Shown piece after piece: positions 53,064 through 59,876 of a stretch of 64,000 nucleotides of DNA. The notes below the pieces were generated by a model that worked only from the letters and a program-made list of their open reading frames with translations, did not search any database and was not told the DNA's origin. The stretch is taken from assembly GCA_963834705.1 (NCBI GenBank), contig CAWICV010000016.1:124001-188000 (forward strand), given 5' to 3'. This DNA is from RYN-230 sp963834705 (GTDB lineage: Bacteria > Actinomycetota > Actinomycetes > Streptosporangiales > Streptosporangiaceae). Made by a program: the position numbers and the translations under genes. Position 1 is the first letter of the stretch. Every line of letters begins with the position of its first letter.

Positions 53064-53732
53064 ATGGCGGCGCAGCAGAACGGAGGAAGTGACCCTCAGG
53101 ACATGACCACAGTGCCGCCGGCGCCATTGCGGGACGATGACGTCGCCAGGTTGTTCGACCGCCGGACGGCCCCGCTCAGGGAGTTCGCGGAGCACGCGGG
53201 CACGGTCGCGGCTGCCTGTCATGACATGGCGGTCCGGTTCCATTCCGGCGGCAAGCTCGTCGTGTTCGGCGCCGGCCCGTCCTGCCCGGACGGCCAGCAC
53301 GTGGCGGTGGAGTTCATGCACCCGGTGATCGTCGGCAAGCGGGCCCTGCCGGCCATCTCGCTGACCGCGGACGCGGCCACCGTCACCGGCATCGCGGAAC
53401 GGGACGGGCTGGGGGCGATCTTCGCGCACCAGCTCCGCTATCTGGCCACGCCGGCCGACATCGCGCTGGGTATCTCGGCCGACGGCAACTCGGAGAGCGT
53501 GCTGAACGGGCTGCTCACTGCGCACGGCATGGGCATGCTGACGATCGCGCTGGCCGGGGCGGGCGGTGGCACCATCGGCAGCAGCCCAGCCGTGGACCAC
53601 CTCATCGCGACGACGGCGGCCGACCCGCGGGTCGTCAAGGAGGTACAGGTGACCGCGTATCACGTGCTGTGGGAACTGGTGCACGTGTTCTTCGAGCAGC
53701 CGGGGGTGCTCGGCCCGGCGGCCGTGTCATGA
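53064..53732 (+). CDS. SIS-domain protein (GmhA-like), hydrogenase-maturation operon, copy 1
   Basis: A 222-residue sugar-isomerase-fold protein. KLVVFGAGPSCPDGQHVAVE and LGISADGNSESVLNGL are the phosphosugar-binding loops, though the first has GAGPSC in place of the GmhA GNGGSA. GmhA isomerises sedoheptulose 7-phosphate, but no other heptose gene is present. Two SIS proteins around a HypC-like gene point to a role in maturation, perhaps handling a sugar-phosphate-like or one-carbon precursor of the Fe(CN)2CO ligands (inference). Start uncertain: ATG 53064 or ATG 53103, the latter preceded by GGAGGAAG. The stop overlaps the next ATG. Confidence 0.8.
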   Translation: MAAQQNGGSDPQDMTTVPPAPLRDDDVARLFDRRTAPLREFAEHAGTVAAACHDMAVRFHSGGKLVVFGAGPSCPDGQHVAVEFMHPVIVGKRALPAISLTADAATVTGIAERDGLGAIFAHQLRYLATPADIALGISADGNSESVLNGLLTAHGMGMLTIALAGAGGGTIGSSPAVDHLIATTAADPRVVKEVQVTAYHVLWELVHVFFEQPGVLGPAAVS

Positions 53733-53950
53733 GTGCCGAAGCCGGCGGGCACTGCACCGGTGATATCTGTATCACCTGCTCGGACACCGCCGTCCAGGTC
53801 CGGGTGGCCCGGCTGCTGCCGGACGGGCTGGCCCTGGTGGACACCGGCGCCGGCCAGGAAGAGGTCAGCGTCGCTCTGGTCAGCGCGCAGGTCGGGGACA
53901 CCATCCTGGTGCATGCGGGCGAGGCCATCGGGGTGGTGACGCCGCCGTGA
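53729..53950 (+). CDS. HypC/HupF-like hydrogenase assembly protein
   Basis: A 73-residue small beta protein. CITCSDTAVQVRVARLLPDG and SVALVSAQVGDTILVHAGEA match the HypC/HybG OB-like fold. It lacks the N-terminal Met-Cys of HypC, which binds the iron centre; instead CITC lies at residues 14-17 after a short leader with another Cys. It may replace or complement HypC as a chaperone specific to the group 1h large subunit. It is coupled to both SIS genes by ATGA/GTGA overlaps, indicating a tight functional unit. Confidence 0.8.
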   Translation: MSAEAGGHCTGDICITCSDTAVQVRVARLLPDGLALVDTGAGQEEVSVALVSAQVGDTILVHAGEAIGVVTPP

Positions 53951-54690
53951 CCACCAGCCACGGCCGCCAGGCCCGTGGTAGCCAGGCCCGTGGTAGCCAG
54001 GCCCGTGGTAGCCAGGCCCGTGGTAGCCAGGACAGCGCCGCCGAGATGGCCGCGCTGTACCCGTTCCTGTACGCCGGGGAGCAGGGCAGCCTGGACACGG
54101 TGCTGAAAGAAGTGCGCGAGTCCACCGCGGCCAAGGCCGCGGAGATCGTCGAGTTGCGGTCGGTCATCGCCGGGCGGGACGCCGGCAAACTGATCTCCTG
54201 CGCCGAGGCCCTGGCCGCGCGGTTCGCGGCGGGCGGCCGGCTGCTCGCGTTCGGCAACGGCGGCAGCGCCACCGATGCGCAGGAACTGGCCTCGCTGTTC
54301 CTCGACCCAGGTGCCGGGGAGCGTCCGCTGCCCGCGTTCTGCCTGGCCAACGACACCGCGGTGATCACCGCACTGTGCAACGACATTGGCGTCGAAGTGA
54401 TCTTCGCGCGGCAGATCGCCGCGCTGGCCCAGCCGCAGGACATCGCGGTCGGCCTGTCCACCAGCGGCAACTCGGAGAACCTGCTGCGCGGGCTGGACGA
54501 GGCGACCCGGCGCGGCCTGCTCACCGTGGGCATCGCCGGCTACGACGGCGGGAAAATGGCCGAGCTGGACAGCCTGGACTACCTATTCGTCGCGCCGTCG
54601 TCCTCGGTGCACCGGATCCAGGAGGCCCAGACCACCATCTACCACCTGCTCTGGGAACTCACCGTGCGGGCCCTCGGTGATGCCCGGTGA
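53947..54690 (+). CDS. SIS-domain protein (GmhA-like), hydrogenase-maturation operon, copy 2
   Basis: A 247-residue protein whose SIS fold is closer to GmhA than copy 1: LLAFGNGGSATDAQELASLF and VGLSTSGNSENLLRGLDEAT, and a C-terminal EAQTTIYHLLWELTV helix. Its N-terminus carries four identical RGSQA pentapeptides encoded by a 15-bp minisatellite (53971-54030), which look like a recent expansion. The start GTG overlaps the HypC-like stop (GTGA), and the end overlaps the protease start (GTGA). It is probably a partner of copy 1; whether they act as a heteromer is unknown. Confidence 0.82.
   Translation: MTTSHGRQARGSQARGSQARGSQARGSQDSAAEMAALYPFLYAGEQGSLDTVLKEVRESTAAKAAEIVELRSVIAGRDAGKLISCAEALAARFAAGGRLLAFGNGGSATDAQELASLFLDPGAGERPLPAFCLANDTAVITALCNDIGVEVIFARQIAALAQPQDIAVGLSTSGNSENLLRGLDEATRRGLLTVGIAGYDGGKMAELDSLDYLFVAPSSSVHRIQEAQTTIYHLLWELTVRALGDAR
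53971..54030 (+). repeat. 15-bp minisatellite, four perfect copies, in the SIS copy 2 gene
   Basis: GCCCGTGGTAGCCAG occurs four times head to tail (53971, 53986, 54001, 54016). The unit keeps the frame and encodes ARGSQ repeats. Perfect identity suggests recent slippage. Confidence 0.93.
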
Positions 54691-55388
54691 CCGGCACCCA
54701 GACCGGCCGGACCCTGGTCGCCTGCCTGGGCAACATCTTCCTCAGCGACGACGGCTTCGGCGTGGAGGTGGCCCGGCGGCTGGCCCGCTACGAGCTGCCC
54801 GCCGGGGTCCGCGTCACCGACTACGGCATCCGCGGCATGCACCTGGCCTACGACCTGGCCGAGGGGTTCGACCACACCATCCTGGTGGACGCCACCCAGC
54901 GCGGCGGCAAGCCGGGCACCGTCTACCTGATCGAGCCCGAGGAGCCCGCGGACCAGGCCGGGCCAGCCCCGGCCGGCGACGGCACCACCATGCTGGCCAG
55001 CATGAGCCTGCTGAACGCGCACGGCATGCAGCCCGACCTGGTGCTCAGCCTGGCCGGGACGCTGGGCGCGGACGCCGGCCGGGTCCTGGTGGTCGGCTGC
55101 GAACCGGCCTCGCTGGATGAAGGCATCGGGCTGAGCGCGCCGGTAGCGGCGGCGGTCGACGATGCGGTACGGATGGTTACCGTGCTGGTCCAGGGGGATG
55201 ACCCCCCGCCCTGCTCCCCCGGGGGACTACCCCCGCTCTGCTCCCCCGGGGGACTACCTCCGCTCTGCTCCCCCGGGGGACTACCCCCGGAACCCCGGGC
55301 CCCGGCCCCGGCCCCCGATCGCCACTCCGCGCCGAGCGGCGGCAAGCCGCCGCGGCAAGAACCCGGCCCGAAGCCAACGGAGGGATGA
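54687..55388 (+). CDS. Hydrogenase maturation endopeptidase (HupD/HyaD family) with repeat-encoded C-terminus
   Basis: A 233-residue protease that should cleave the HhyL C-terminal peptide after nickel insertion. The family motif is LVACLGNIFLSDDGFGVEVA (GNxxxxDDGxG). The second nickel-sensing Asp is in HTILVDATQRGG, and the His is in LLNAHGMQPD. The domain ends near residue 168 (DDAVRMVTVLV). The last 60 residues are encoded by copy G of the dispersed repeat (QGDDPPPCSPGGLPPLC, then repeated CSPGGLPP units) and are not part of the family. They may be harmless or may affect stability. Confidence 0.9.
   Translation: MTGTQTGRTLVACLGNIFLSDDGFGVEVARRLARYELPAGVRVTDYGIRGMHLAYDLAEGFDHTILVDATQRGGKPGTVYLIEPEEPADQAGPAPAGDGTTMLASMSLLNAHGMQPDLVLSLAGTLGADAGRVLVVGCEPASLDEGIGLSAPVAAAVDDAVRMVTVLVQGDDPPPCSPGGLPPLCSPGGLPPLCSPGGLPPEPRAPAPAPDRHSAPSGGKPPRQEPGPKPTEG
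55192..55360 (+). repeat. Dispersed GC-rich palindromic repeat, internally amplified (copy G)
   Basis: GGGGGATGACCCCCCG is followed by three tandem units of about 27 bases containing CTCTGCTCCCCCGGGGGACT, then GATCGCCACTCCGCGCCGAG and a CGGCGGCAAGCCGCCG hairpin. It forms the 3' end of the maturation protease gene and remains in frame. Confidence 0.88.
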
Positions 55389-55391
55389 CAT

Positions 55392-55664
55392 ATGTGCCTT
55401 GGCATACCCGGCGAGGTGATCGAACTGCTGCCGGAACAGCCAGACCTGGCCCGGGTTGACGTGAGCGGGGTCAAGCGGGTGATCAATATCGGGCTGCTCG
55501 CTGACGACCCACCGGACCCCGGCGAATGGGTGCTCATCCACGTCGGCTTCGCGCTGTCCAAGATCGACGAAGCGGAGGCGGCCGCCGCGCTGCAGTTCCT
55601 GGAGGGGATCGGCCAGGCCTACGCGGACGAGCTGGCCGCGCTACAGGAATCCCGGATCGAATAG
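55392..55664 (+). CDS. hypC: Hydrogenase maturation protein HypC
   Basis: A 90-residue chaperone starting MCLGIPGEVIELLPEQPDLA. The N-terminal Cys2 coordinates iron together with HypD while the CN and CO ligands are built. VSGVKRVINIGLLADD and WVLIHVGFALSKIDEAEAA are the family's strands and helix. The acidic C-terminal helix is typical. The gene is 3 bases downstream of the protease gene and 14 bases before hypD. Confidence 0.96.
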   Translation: MCLGIPGEVIELLPEQPDLARVDVSGVKRVINIGLLADDPPDPGEWVLIHVGFALSKIDEAEAAAALQFLEGIGQAYADELAALQESRIE

Positions 55665-55678
55665 GAAGCGGGTTTGCC

Positions 55679-56806
55679 ATGCGATTCGTTGACGAATTCC
55701 GGGACGCCGACAAGGCGCGCGCGCTGGCCACGAAGATCGCGGGGCTGTGCGAGCCGGGGCGTCAGTACAAGCTGATGGAAGTGTGCGGCGGGCATACGCA
55801 CACCATCTACAAGCACGGCCTGGAGGACTACCTGCCGGAGTCGATCACCCTGGTGCACGGCCCGGGCTGCCCGGTGTGCGTGATCCCGATGGGCCGGGTG
55901 GACGACGCCATGGCCCTGGCGTCCGCACCGGACACCATCATGACCTCGTTCGGCGACATGATGCGGGTGCCGGGCAGTAAGGGGTCGTTCTATGACGCCA
56001 AGGCGGCCGGCACCGACATCCGGATGGTCTACTCGCCGCTGGATTCGCTGAAGATCGCCCGGCAGAACCCGGACAGGCGGGTGGTGTTCATGGCCATCGG
56101 CATGGAGACCACCACCCCGTCCACCGCGATGACCGTGCTCCGCGCGGCCGCTGAAGGCCTGACGAACTTCTCCGTGTTCTGCAACCACGTCACGATCATC
56201 CCGGCCATCAAGGCCATCCTGGACTCCCCCGACCTGCGCCTGGACGGGTTCATCGGCCCGGGCCACGTGTCCACCATCATCGGCTGCCGCCCGTACGAGT
56301 TCATCGCCCGGGACTACGGCAAGCCGGTCGTGGTGGCCGGCTTCGAGCCGCTGGACATCCTGCAGTCGATCTACCTGCTGATGCGGCAGCTGGCCGAGGG
56401 CCGCTCCGAGGTGGAGAACCAGTACACCCGGGTGGTGCCGTGGAACGGCAACCTGGCCGCGCTCAAGGCGATCACCCAGGTGATGGAACTGCGGCCGTAC
56501 TTCGAATGGCGTGGGCTCGGCTTCATCTCGCAGTCCGCGATGAAGATGCGCCCGGAGTACGCCGCGTTCGACGCCGAGCTGCTCTTCGACGTGCCGGGAG
56601 TCCGGGTGGCCGACCCCAAGGCGTGCCAGTGCGGTGAGGTGCTCAAGGGCGTGCTCAAACCATGGGAGTGCAAGGTGTTCGGCACCGCGTGCACGCCGGA
56701 GACGCCCATCGGCACCTGCATGGTGTCCCCCGAGGGGGCCTGCGCCGCCTACTACAACTTCGGCCGGCTGCACCGCCGCCGGGTAGTCGAAGTGAGCATC
56801 TCATGA
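55679..56806 (+). CDS. hypD: Hydrogenase maturation protein HypD
   Basis: A 375-residue iron-sulfur scaffold for assembly of Fe(CN)2CO. Motifs in order: VCGGHTHTIYKHGLEDYLP, LVHGPGCPVCVIPMG, FMAIGMETTTPSTAM and IGPGHVSTIIGCRPYEF. The C-terminal [4Fe-4S] cysteines follow in CQCGEVLKGV, WECKVFGTACTPETPIGTCM and EGACAAYYN. The ATG at 55679, with AGGAAG upstream, gives the normal start MRFVDEFRDADKAR. The stop overlaps hypE by four bases. Confidence 0.96.
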   Translation: MRFVDEFRDADKARALATKIAGLCEPGRQYKLMEVCGGHTHTIYKHGLEDYLPESITLVHGPGCPVCVIPMGRVDDAMALASAPDTIMTSFGDMMRVPGSKGSFYDAKAAGTDIRMVYSPLDSLKIARQNPDRRVVFMAIGMETTTPSTAMTVLRAAAEGLTNFSVFCNHVTIIPAIKAILDSPDLRLDGFIGPGHVSTIIGCRPYEFIARDYGKPVVVAGFEPLDILQSIYLLMRQLAEGRSEVENQYTRVVPWNGNLAALKAITQVMELRPYFEWRGLGFISQSAMKMRPEYAAFDAELLFDVPGVRVADPKACQCGEVLKGVLKPWECKVFGTACTPETPIGTCMVSPEGACAAYYNFGRLHRRRVVEVSIS

Positions 56807-57963
56807 CCGACGGGGCCACCTGGGTCAACGAGGCGCTCCGCGAGCACGAGCGCCAGGCCCGGTCGGCCGCGGCCAGCAAAGCGGCTTCCGTCCCGGACCG
56901 CGAGCAGCAGGCGCTGGACCGGATCGACAAGGCCCGGCGGCGCCGGCCCAAGGTCCGGGAAGAGCGGATCACGATGGCACACGGCGCCGGGGGCAAAGCG
57001 ACCCGGACCCTGGTCGAGGCGGTTTTCGTGGACGCGTTCAGCAATGTCCTGCTGGAGCCGCTGGAAGACGCCGCGCAGTTGCACGTGAACGGGACCCGGG
57101 TGGCGCTCACCACCGATTCCTATGTGGTGTCGCCGCTGTTCTTCCCCGGCGGCGACATCGGTGACCTCGCGGTCAACGGGACCGTCAACGACCTGGCCGT
57201 GTCCGGCGCCACCCCGCTGTACCTGTCGGCCGGATTCATCCTGGAAGAGGGCTTCCCGGTCGCCGACCTGACCCGGATCGTGGCGTCGATGAGGGCGGCC
57301 GCGGAGACGGCCGGCGTGCAGGTGGTCACCGGGGACACCAAGGTGGTGCAGAAGGGCAAGGCGGACGGCTGTTACATCAACACGGCTGGGGTCGGCGTGA
57401 TCGAGCACGACGTGTCGCTGGGCGTGGCCAATGCCCAGCCCGGCGACGTGATCATCGTGTCCGGGCCGGTCGGCGAGCACGGCGTGACCATCATGCTGGC
57501 CCGGGGTGAGCTGGACATCGAGGCCGACCTGACCTCGGACACCGCCCCGCTGAACGGCCTGATCGCCGATCTGCTGTCGGCCACCACCGGGGTCCGCGCG
57601 CTGCGCGACGCCACCCGCGGCGGAGTGGCCACCATCCTGAACGAGGTGGCAACCTCGGCCGGGGTCGGTGTGCACGTCAACGAGGACGCCATCCCGGTGT
57701 CCATGGTCGTCCGCGGCGCGTCCGAACTGCTCGGCATCGACCCGATGTACGTGGCCTGCGAGGGCCGGCTGGTCGCGGTGGTCGCCCCGGACCAGGCCGC
57801 CACGGCGCTGGCCGCGCTGCGCGCCCACCCGCTCGGCGCGCAGGCCGCAGTCATCGGCGAGGTCACCGCGGAGCCGCCGGGGGCCGTGCTGCTGAAGACC
57901 GCGTTCGGCGGCACCCGGATCGTGGACCTGCTGGTCGGCGACCCGCTGCCGAGAATCTGCTGA
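56803..57963 (+). CDS. hypE: Hydrogenase maturation protein HypE
   Basis: A 386-residue ATP-dependent dehydratase that converts the carbamoylated C-terminal Cys to thiocyanate, the cyanide source. The conserved start of the family (ITMAHGAGGKATRTLVEAVF) only begins near residue 56. The PurM-like domain has LTTDSYVVSPLFFPGGDIGD and VNGTVNDLAVSGATPLYLSA, and RDATRGGVATILNEVA follows. The essential C-terminal PRIC, with the acceptor Cys, is intact. The extra 50 N-terminal residues are charged and helical; the overlap with the hypD stop (ATGA) supports them as real. Actinobacterial homologs may share the extension, which I cannot confirm. Confidence 0.95.
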   Translation: MTDGATWVNEALREHERQARSAAASKAASVPDREQQALDRIDKARRRRPKVREERITMAHGAGGKATRTLVEAVFVDAFSNVLLEPLEDAAQLHVNGTRVALTTDSYVVSPLFFPGGDIGDLAVNGTVNDLAVSGATPLYLSAGFILEEGFPVADLTRIVASMRAAAETAGVQVVTGDTKVVQKGKADGCYINTAGVGVIEHDVSLGVANAQPGDVIIVSGPVGEHGVTIMLARGELDIEADLTSDTAPLNGLIADLLSATTGVRALRDATRGGVATILNEVATSAGVGVHVNEDAIPVSMVVRGASELLGIDPMYVACEGRLVAVVAPDQAATALAALRAHPLGAQAAVIGEVTAEPPGAVLLKTAFGGTRIVDLLVGDPLPRIC

Positions 57964-57980
57964 GGAGGAACTGCTACCGA

Positions 57981-58313
57981 GTGCACGAACTGGCCATCAC
58001 TGAGAGCGTCGTGCAGGCCGTGACCGAGCGGCTGCCCGGCGCCACCATCCGCTGCGTCTATCTGGAGATCGGCCCGCTGTCCGGCGTGGTCACCGACTCG
58101 GTGCGGTTCTGCTTCGACCTGGTGACCGAGGGGACCAATCTGGCCGGTGCCAAGCTGGAGATCAGGCAGCCCAGCGCCCGCTGCCAGTGCGGGGACTGCG
58201 GCCGCGAATTCGCGCCGGACGGGCTGATCCCGGTGTGCCCGTGCGGCAGCGTCGCGGTAGCCGTGCTGGCCGGTGATGAGCTGCGGATCACCGCCGTGGA
58301 GGTGCTGTCCTGA
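57981..58313 (+). CDS. hypA: Hydrogenase nickel-insertion protein HypA
   Basis: A 110-residue nickel metallochaperone. The N-terminal MHELAITESVV holds the nickel ligands (His2, Glu3). The zinc site is built from CQCGDCGREFAPD and PVCPCGS. The GTG at 57981 gives the required MHE start. It is 17 bases after hypE, and its stop is followed after one base by the hypB ATG. Confidence 0.94.
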   Translation: MHELAITESVVQAVTERLPGATIRCVYLEIGPLSGVVTDSVRFCFDLVTEGTNLAGAKLEIRQPSARCQCGDCGREFAPDGLIPVCPCGSVAVAVLAGDELRITAVEVLS

Positions 58314-58314
58314 G

Positions 58315-59172
58315 ATGTGCGCGACCTGCGGCTGCGACGACGAGGCCAGCGTCCGGGTGCTCGGCCCGCACGGCGTCCTCGCGCACAGCGCCCCCGATCA
58401 CGGCGTTCCCGAGCACGGCGTTCCCGAGCACGGCGTTCCCGAGCACGGGCATGAGCACGCCCACGAGCACGAGCACGGCCACGAGCACGCCCCCGAGCAC
58501 GAGCACGGCCACGAGCACGAGTCCGGGCGCACCATCATGCTGCAGCAGAAAGTGCTGGCCAAGAACGACAGCCTGGCCGCCGAGAACCGGACCTGGCTGG
58601 CCAGCCAGGACATCCTCGCGGTCAACCTGATGAGCTCACCGGGCGCCGGCAAGACGACGCTGCTGGAACGGACCGCCCGGGAGGCGGGCGCCGAACTCAG
58701 GCTGGCTGTCATCGAGGGCGATCAGGAGACCACCCTGGACGCGGCCCGGATCGAGGCGGCCGGCTGCCCGGTCGCGCAGATCAACACCGGAGCCGGCTGC
58801 CACCTGGACGCCAGCATGGTGGCCCGCGGGCTGCGCGCCCTGGACCCACGGCCCGGTTCGCTGCTGGTCATCGAGAACGTGGGCAACCTGGTCTGCCCGG
58901 CCTTGTTCGACCTCGGCGAGGCGGCCCGGGTGGTGATTTCCTCGGTCACCGAGGGCGCGGACAAGCCGGCCAAGTACCCGCAGATGTTCCGCGGCGCGGA
59001 CCTTGTCCTGCTCAGCAAGGTGGACCTGCTGCCGTATCTGGACTTCGACCCCGCCCGGCACGCCGCCGACCTGGCCCGGATCAGCCCCCGGACGCGGATC
59101 CTGCCGCTCTCCGCACGCACCGGGGAGGGCCTGGCGGCCTGGTACGAGTGGCTGCGCAGAAAAGCGCGCTAA
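58315..59172 (+). CDS. hypB: Hydrogenase nickel-insertion GTPase HypB
   Basis: A 285-residue GTPase. The N-terminal MCATCGCDDE is the high-affinity CxxCGC nickel site. Residues about 22-70 are a His/Glu-rich nickel-storage stretch with three PEHGV repeats (15-bp units at 58399-58443) and HEHEHGHEH runs. The G domain has Walker A SSPGAGKTTLLE, switch EGDQETTLDA, the metal site NTGAGCHLDA, VIENVGNLVCPALFDLGE and the base-recognition LSKVDLLPY. It delivers nickel together with HypA. Confidence 0.95.
   Translation: MCATCGCDDEASVRVLGPHGVLAHSAPDHGVPEHGVPEHGVPEHGHEHAHEHEHGHEHAPEHEHGHEHESGRTIMLQQKVLAKNDSLAAENRTWLASQDILAVNLMSSPGAGKTTLLERTAREAGAELRLAVIEGDQETTLDAARIEAAGCPVAQINTGAGCHLDASMVARGLRALDPRPGSLLVIENVGNLVCPALFDLGEAARVVISSVTEGADKPAKYPQMFRGADLVLLSKVDLLPYLDFDPARHAADLARISPRTRILPLSARTGEGLAAWYEWLRRKAR
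58399..58443 (+). repeat. 15-bp minisatellite, three perfect copies, in hypB
   Basis: CACGGCGTTCCCGAG occurs at 58399, 58414 and 58429 and encodes HGVPE repeats that extend the His-rich nickel-storage region. Confidence 0.9.
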
Positions 59173-59333
59173 CTGGCATTCTTCACCCCGGGCCAGGCAA
59201 CGGCGCGGTCGGCTGAGCCAATCGGCTCACCCGTGACGGGTGATGCCGCATGTGACCCACGCGCCAATGCTGAACGTAGCGGGCCTCCGCCTATCGGCCT
59301 GACCGCGGAGCGTCCAGGCGCAAAGGAGACAGA

Positions 59334-59762
59334 ATGCTTCTCGCCGCTTCGTCCAACTATCCAGTGCTGGACCTTTTCTGGACGATCATCGAGTTCTTCC
59401 TGTGGGTGATCTGGATCTGGATCCTGATCATGATCTTCATCGACATTTTCCGCAGCCATGACCTGTCCGGCTGGGCCAAAGCGCTGTGGTTCGTGTTCGT
59501 CCTGTTCATCCCGCTGATCGGGGTGCTGTGTTATCTGGTCGTCCGGGGCGGCTCGATGCACGAACGGTCGGTCCGCCAGGCGCAGCGCGAAGCCGACGCG
59601 TTCTACGCCAGCTACGGGCGGCACGCCGCACCGTCGGCCGGCGACGGGGGCGGCGACGGGAACACCGCCGACCAGCTGGCCAAGCTGGCCGACCTGCGCG
59701 ACCGCGGCGTGCTCACCCCCGAGGAGTTCGAAAAGGAAAAGGCCAAGGTGCTCGCGGCCTGA
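59334..59762 (+). CDS. PLDc_N/SHOCT small membrane protein
   Basis: A 142-residue protein with two closely spaced transmembrane helices (about 12-38 and 48-70; SGWAKALWFVFVLFIPLIG is the PLDc_N hallmark) and a C-terminal SHOCT helix pair (DQLAKLADLRDRGVLTPEEF). The cytosolic middle is Gly/Asp-rich. Function unknown; SHOCT domains mediate oligomerisation or membrane-associated contacts. It follows hypB by 161 bases on the same strand and may have its own promoter. Confidence 0.88.
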   Translation: MLLAASSNYPVLDLFWTIIEFFLWVIWIWILIMIFIDIFRSHDLSGWAKALWFVFVLFIPLIGVLCYLVVRGGSMHERSVRQAQREADAFYASYGRHAAPSAGDGGGDGNTADQLAKLADLRDRGVLTPEEFEKEKAKVLAA

Positions 59763-59786
59763 GGTCTGCCGGGAGGCGGGACGCTG

Positions 59787-59810
59787 GGGCGGGCCACCGG
59801 GGGCCCGCCC
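59787..59810. terminator. Hairpin between convergent genes
   Basis: GGGCGGGCC (59787-59795) pairs with GGCCCGCCC (59802-59810) around a six-base loop, between the ends of the PLDc_N gene and the LuxR gene. It can serve both directions. Confidence 0.7.
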
Positions 59811-59825
59811 AGTGCCGCGAACATC

Positions 59826-59864
59826 AGCCGCAAACACCAGCCGCAAACACGGGCCGCAAACACC
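59826..59864. repeat. 13-bp tandem repeat, three copies
   Basis: AGCCGCAAACACC is repeated at 59826, 59839 and 59852 with one- or two-base changes, in the intergenic gap before the LuxR stop codon. Confidence 0.85.
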
Positions 59865-59876
59865 GGCCGCACCGGC

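Noticed and set aside
53064..54690. Heptose (LPS-type) biosynthesis by the GmhA-like proteins
   Set aside because: No GmhB, HldE or related gene is present and the genes are translationally coupled to hydrogenase maturation genes.
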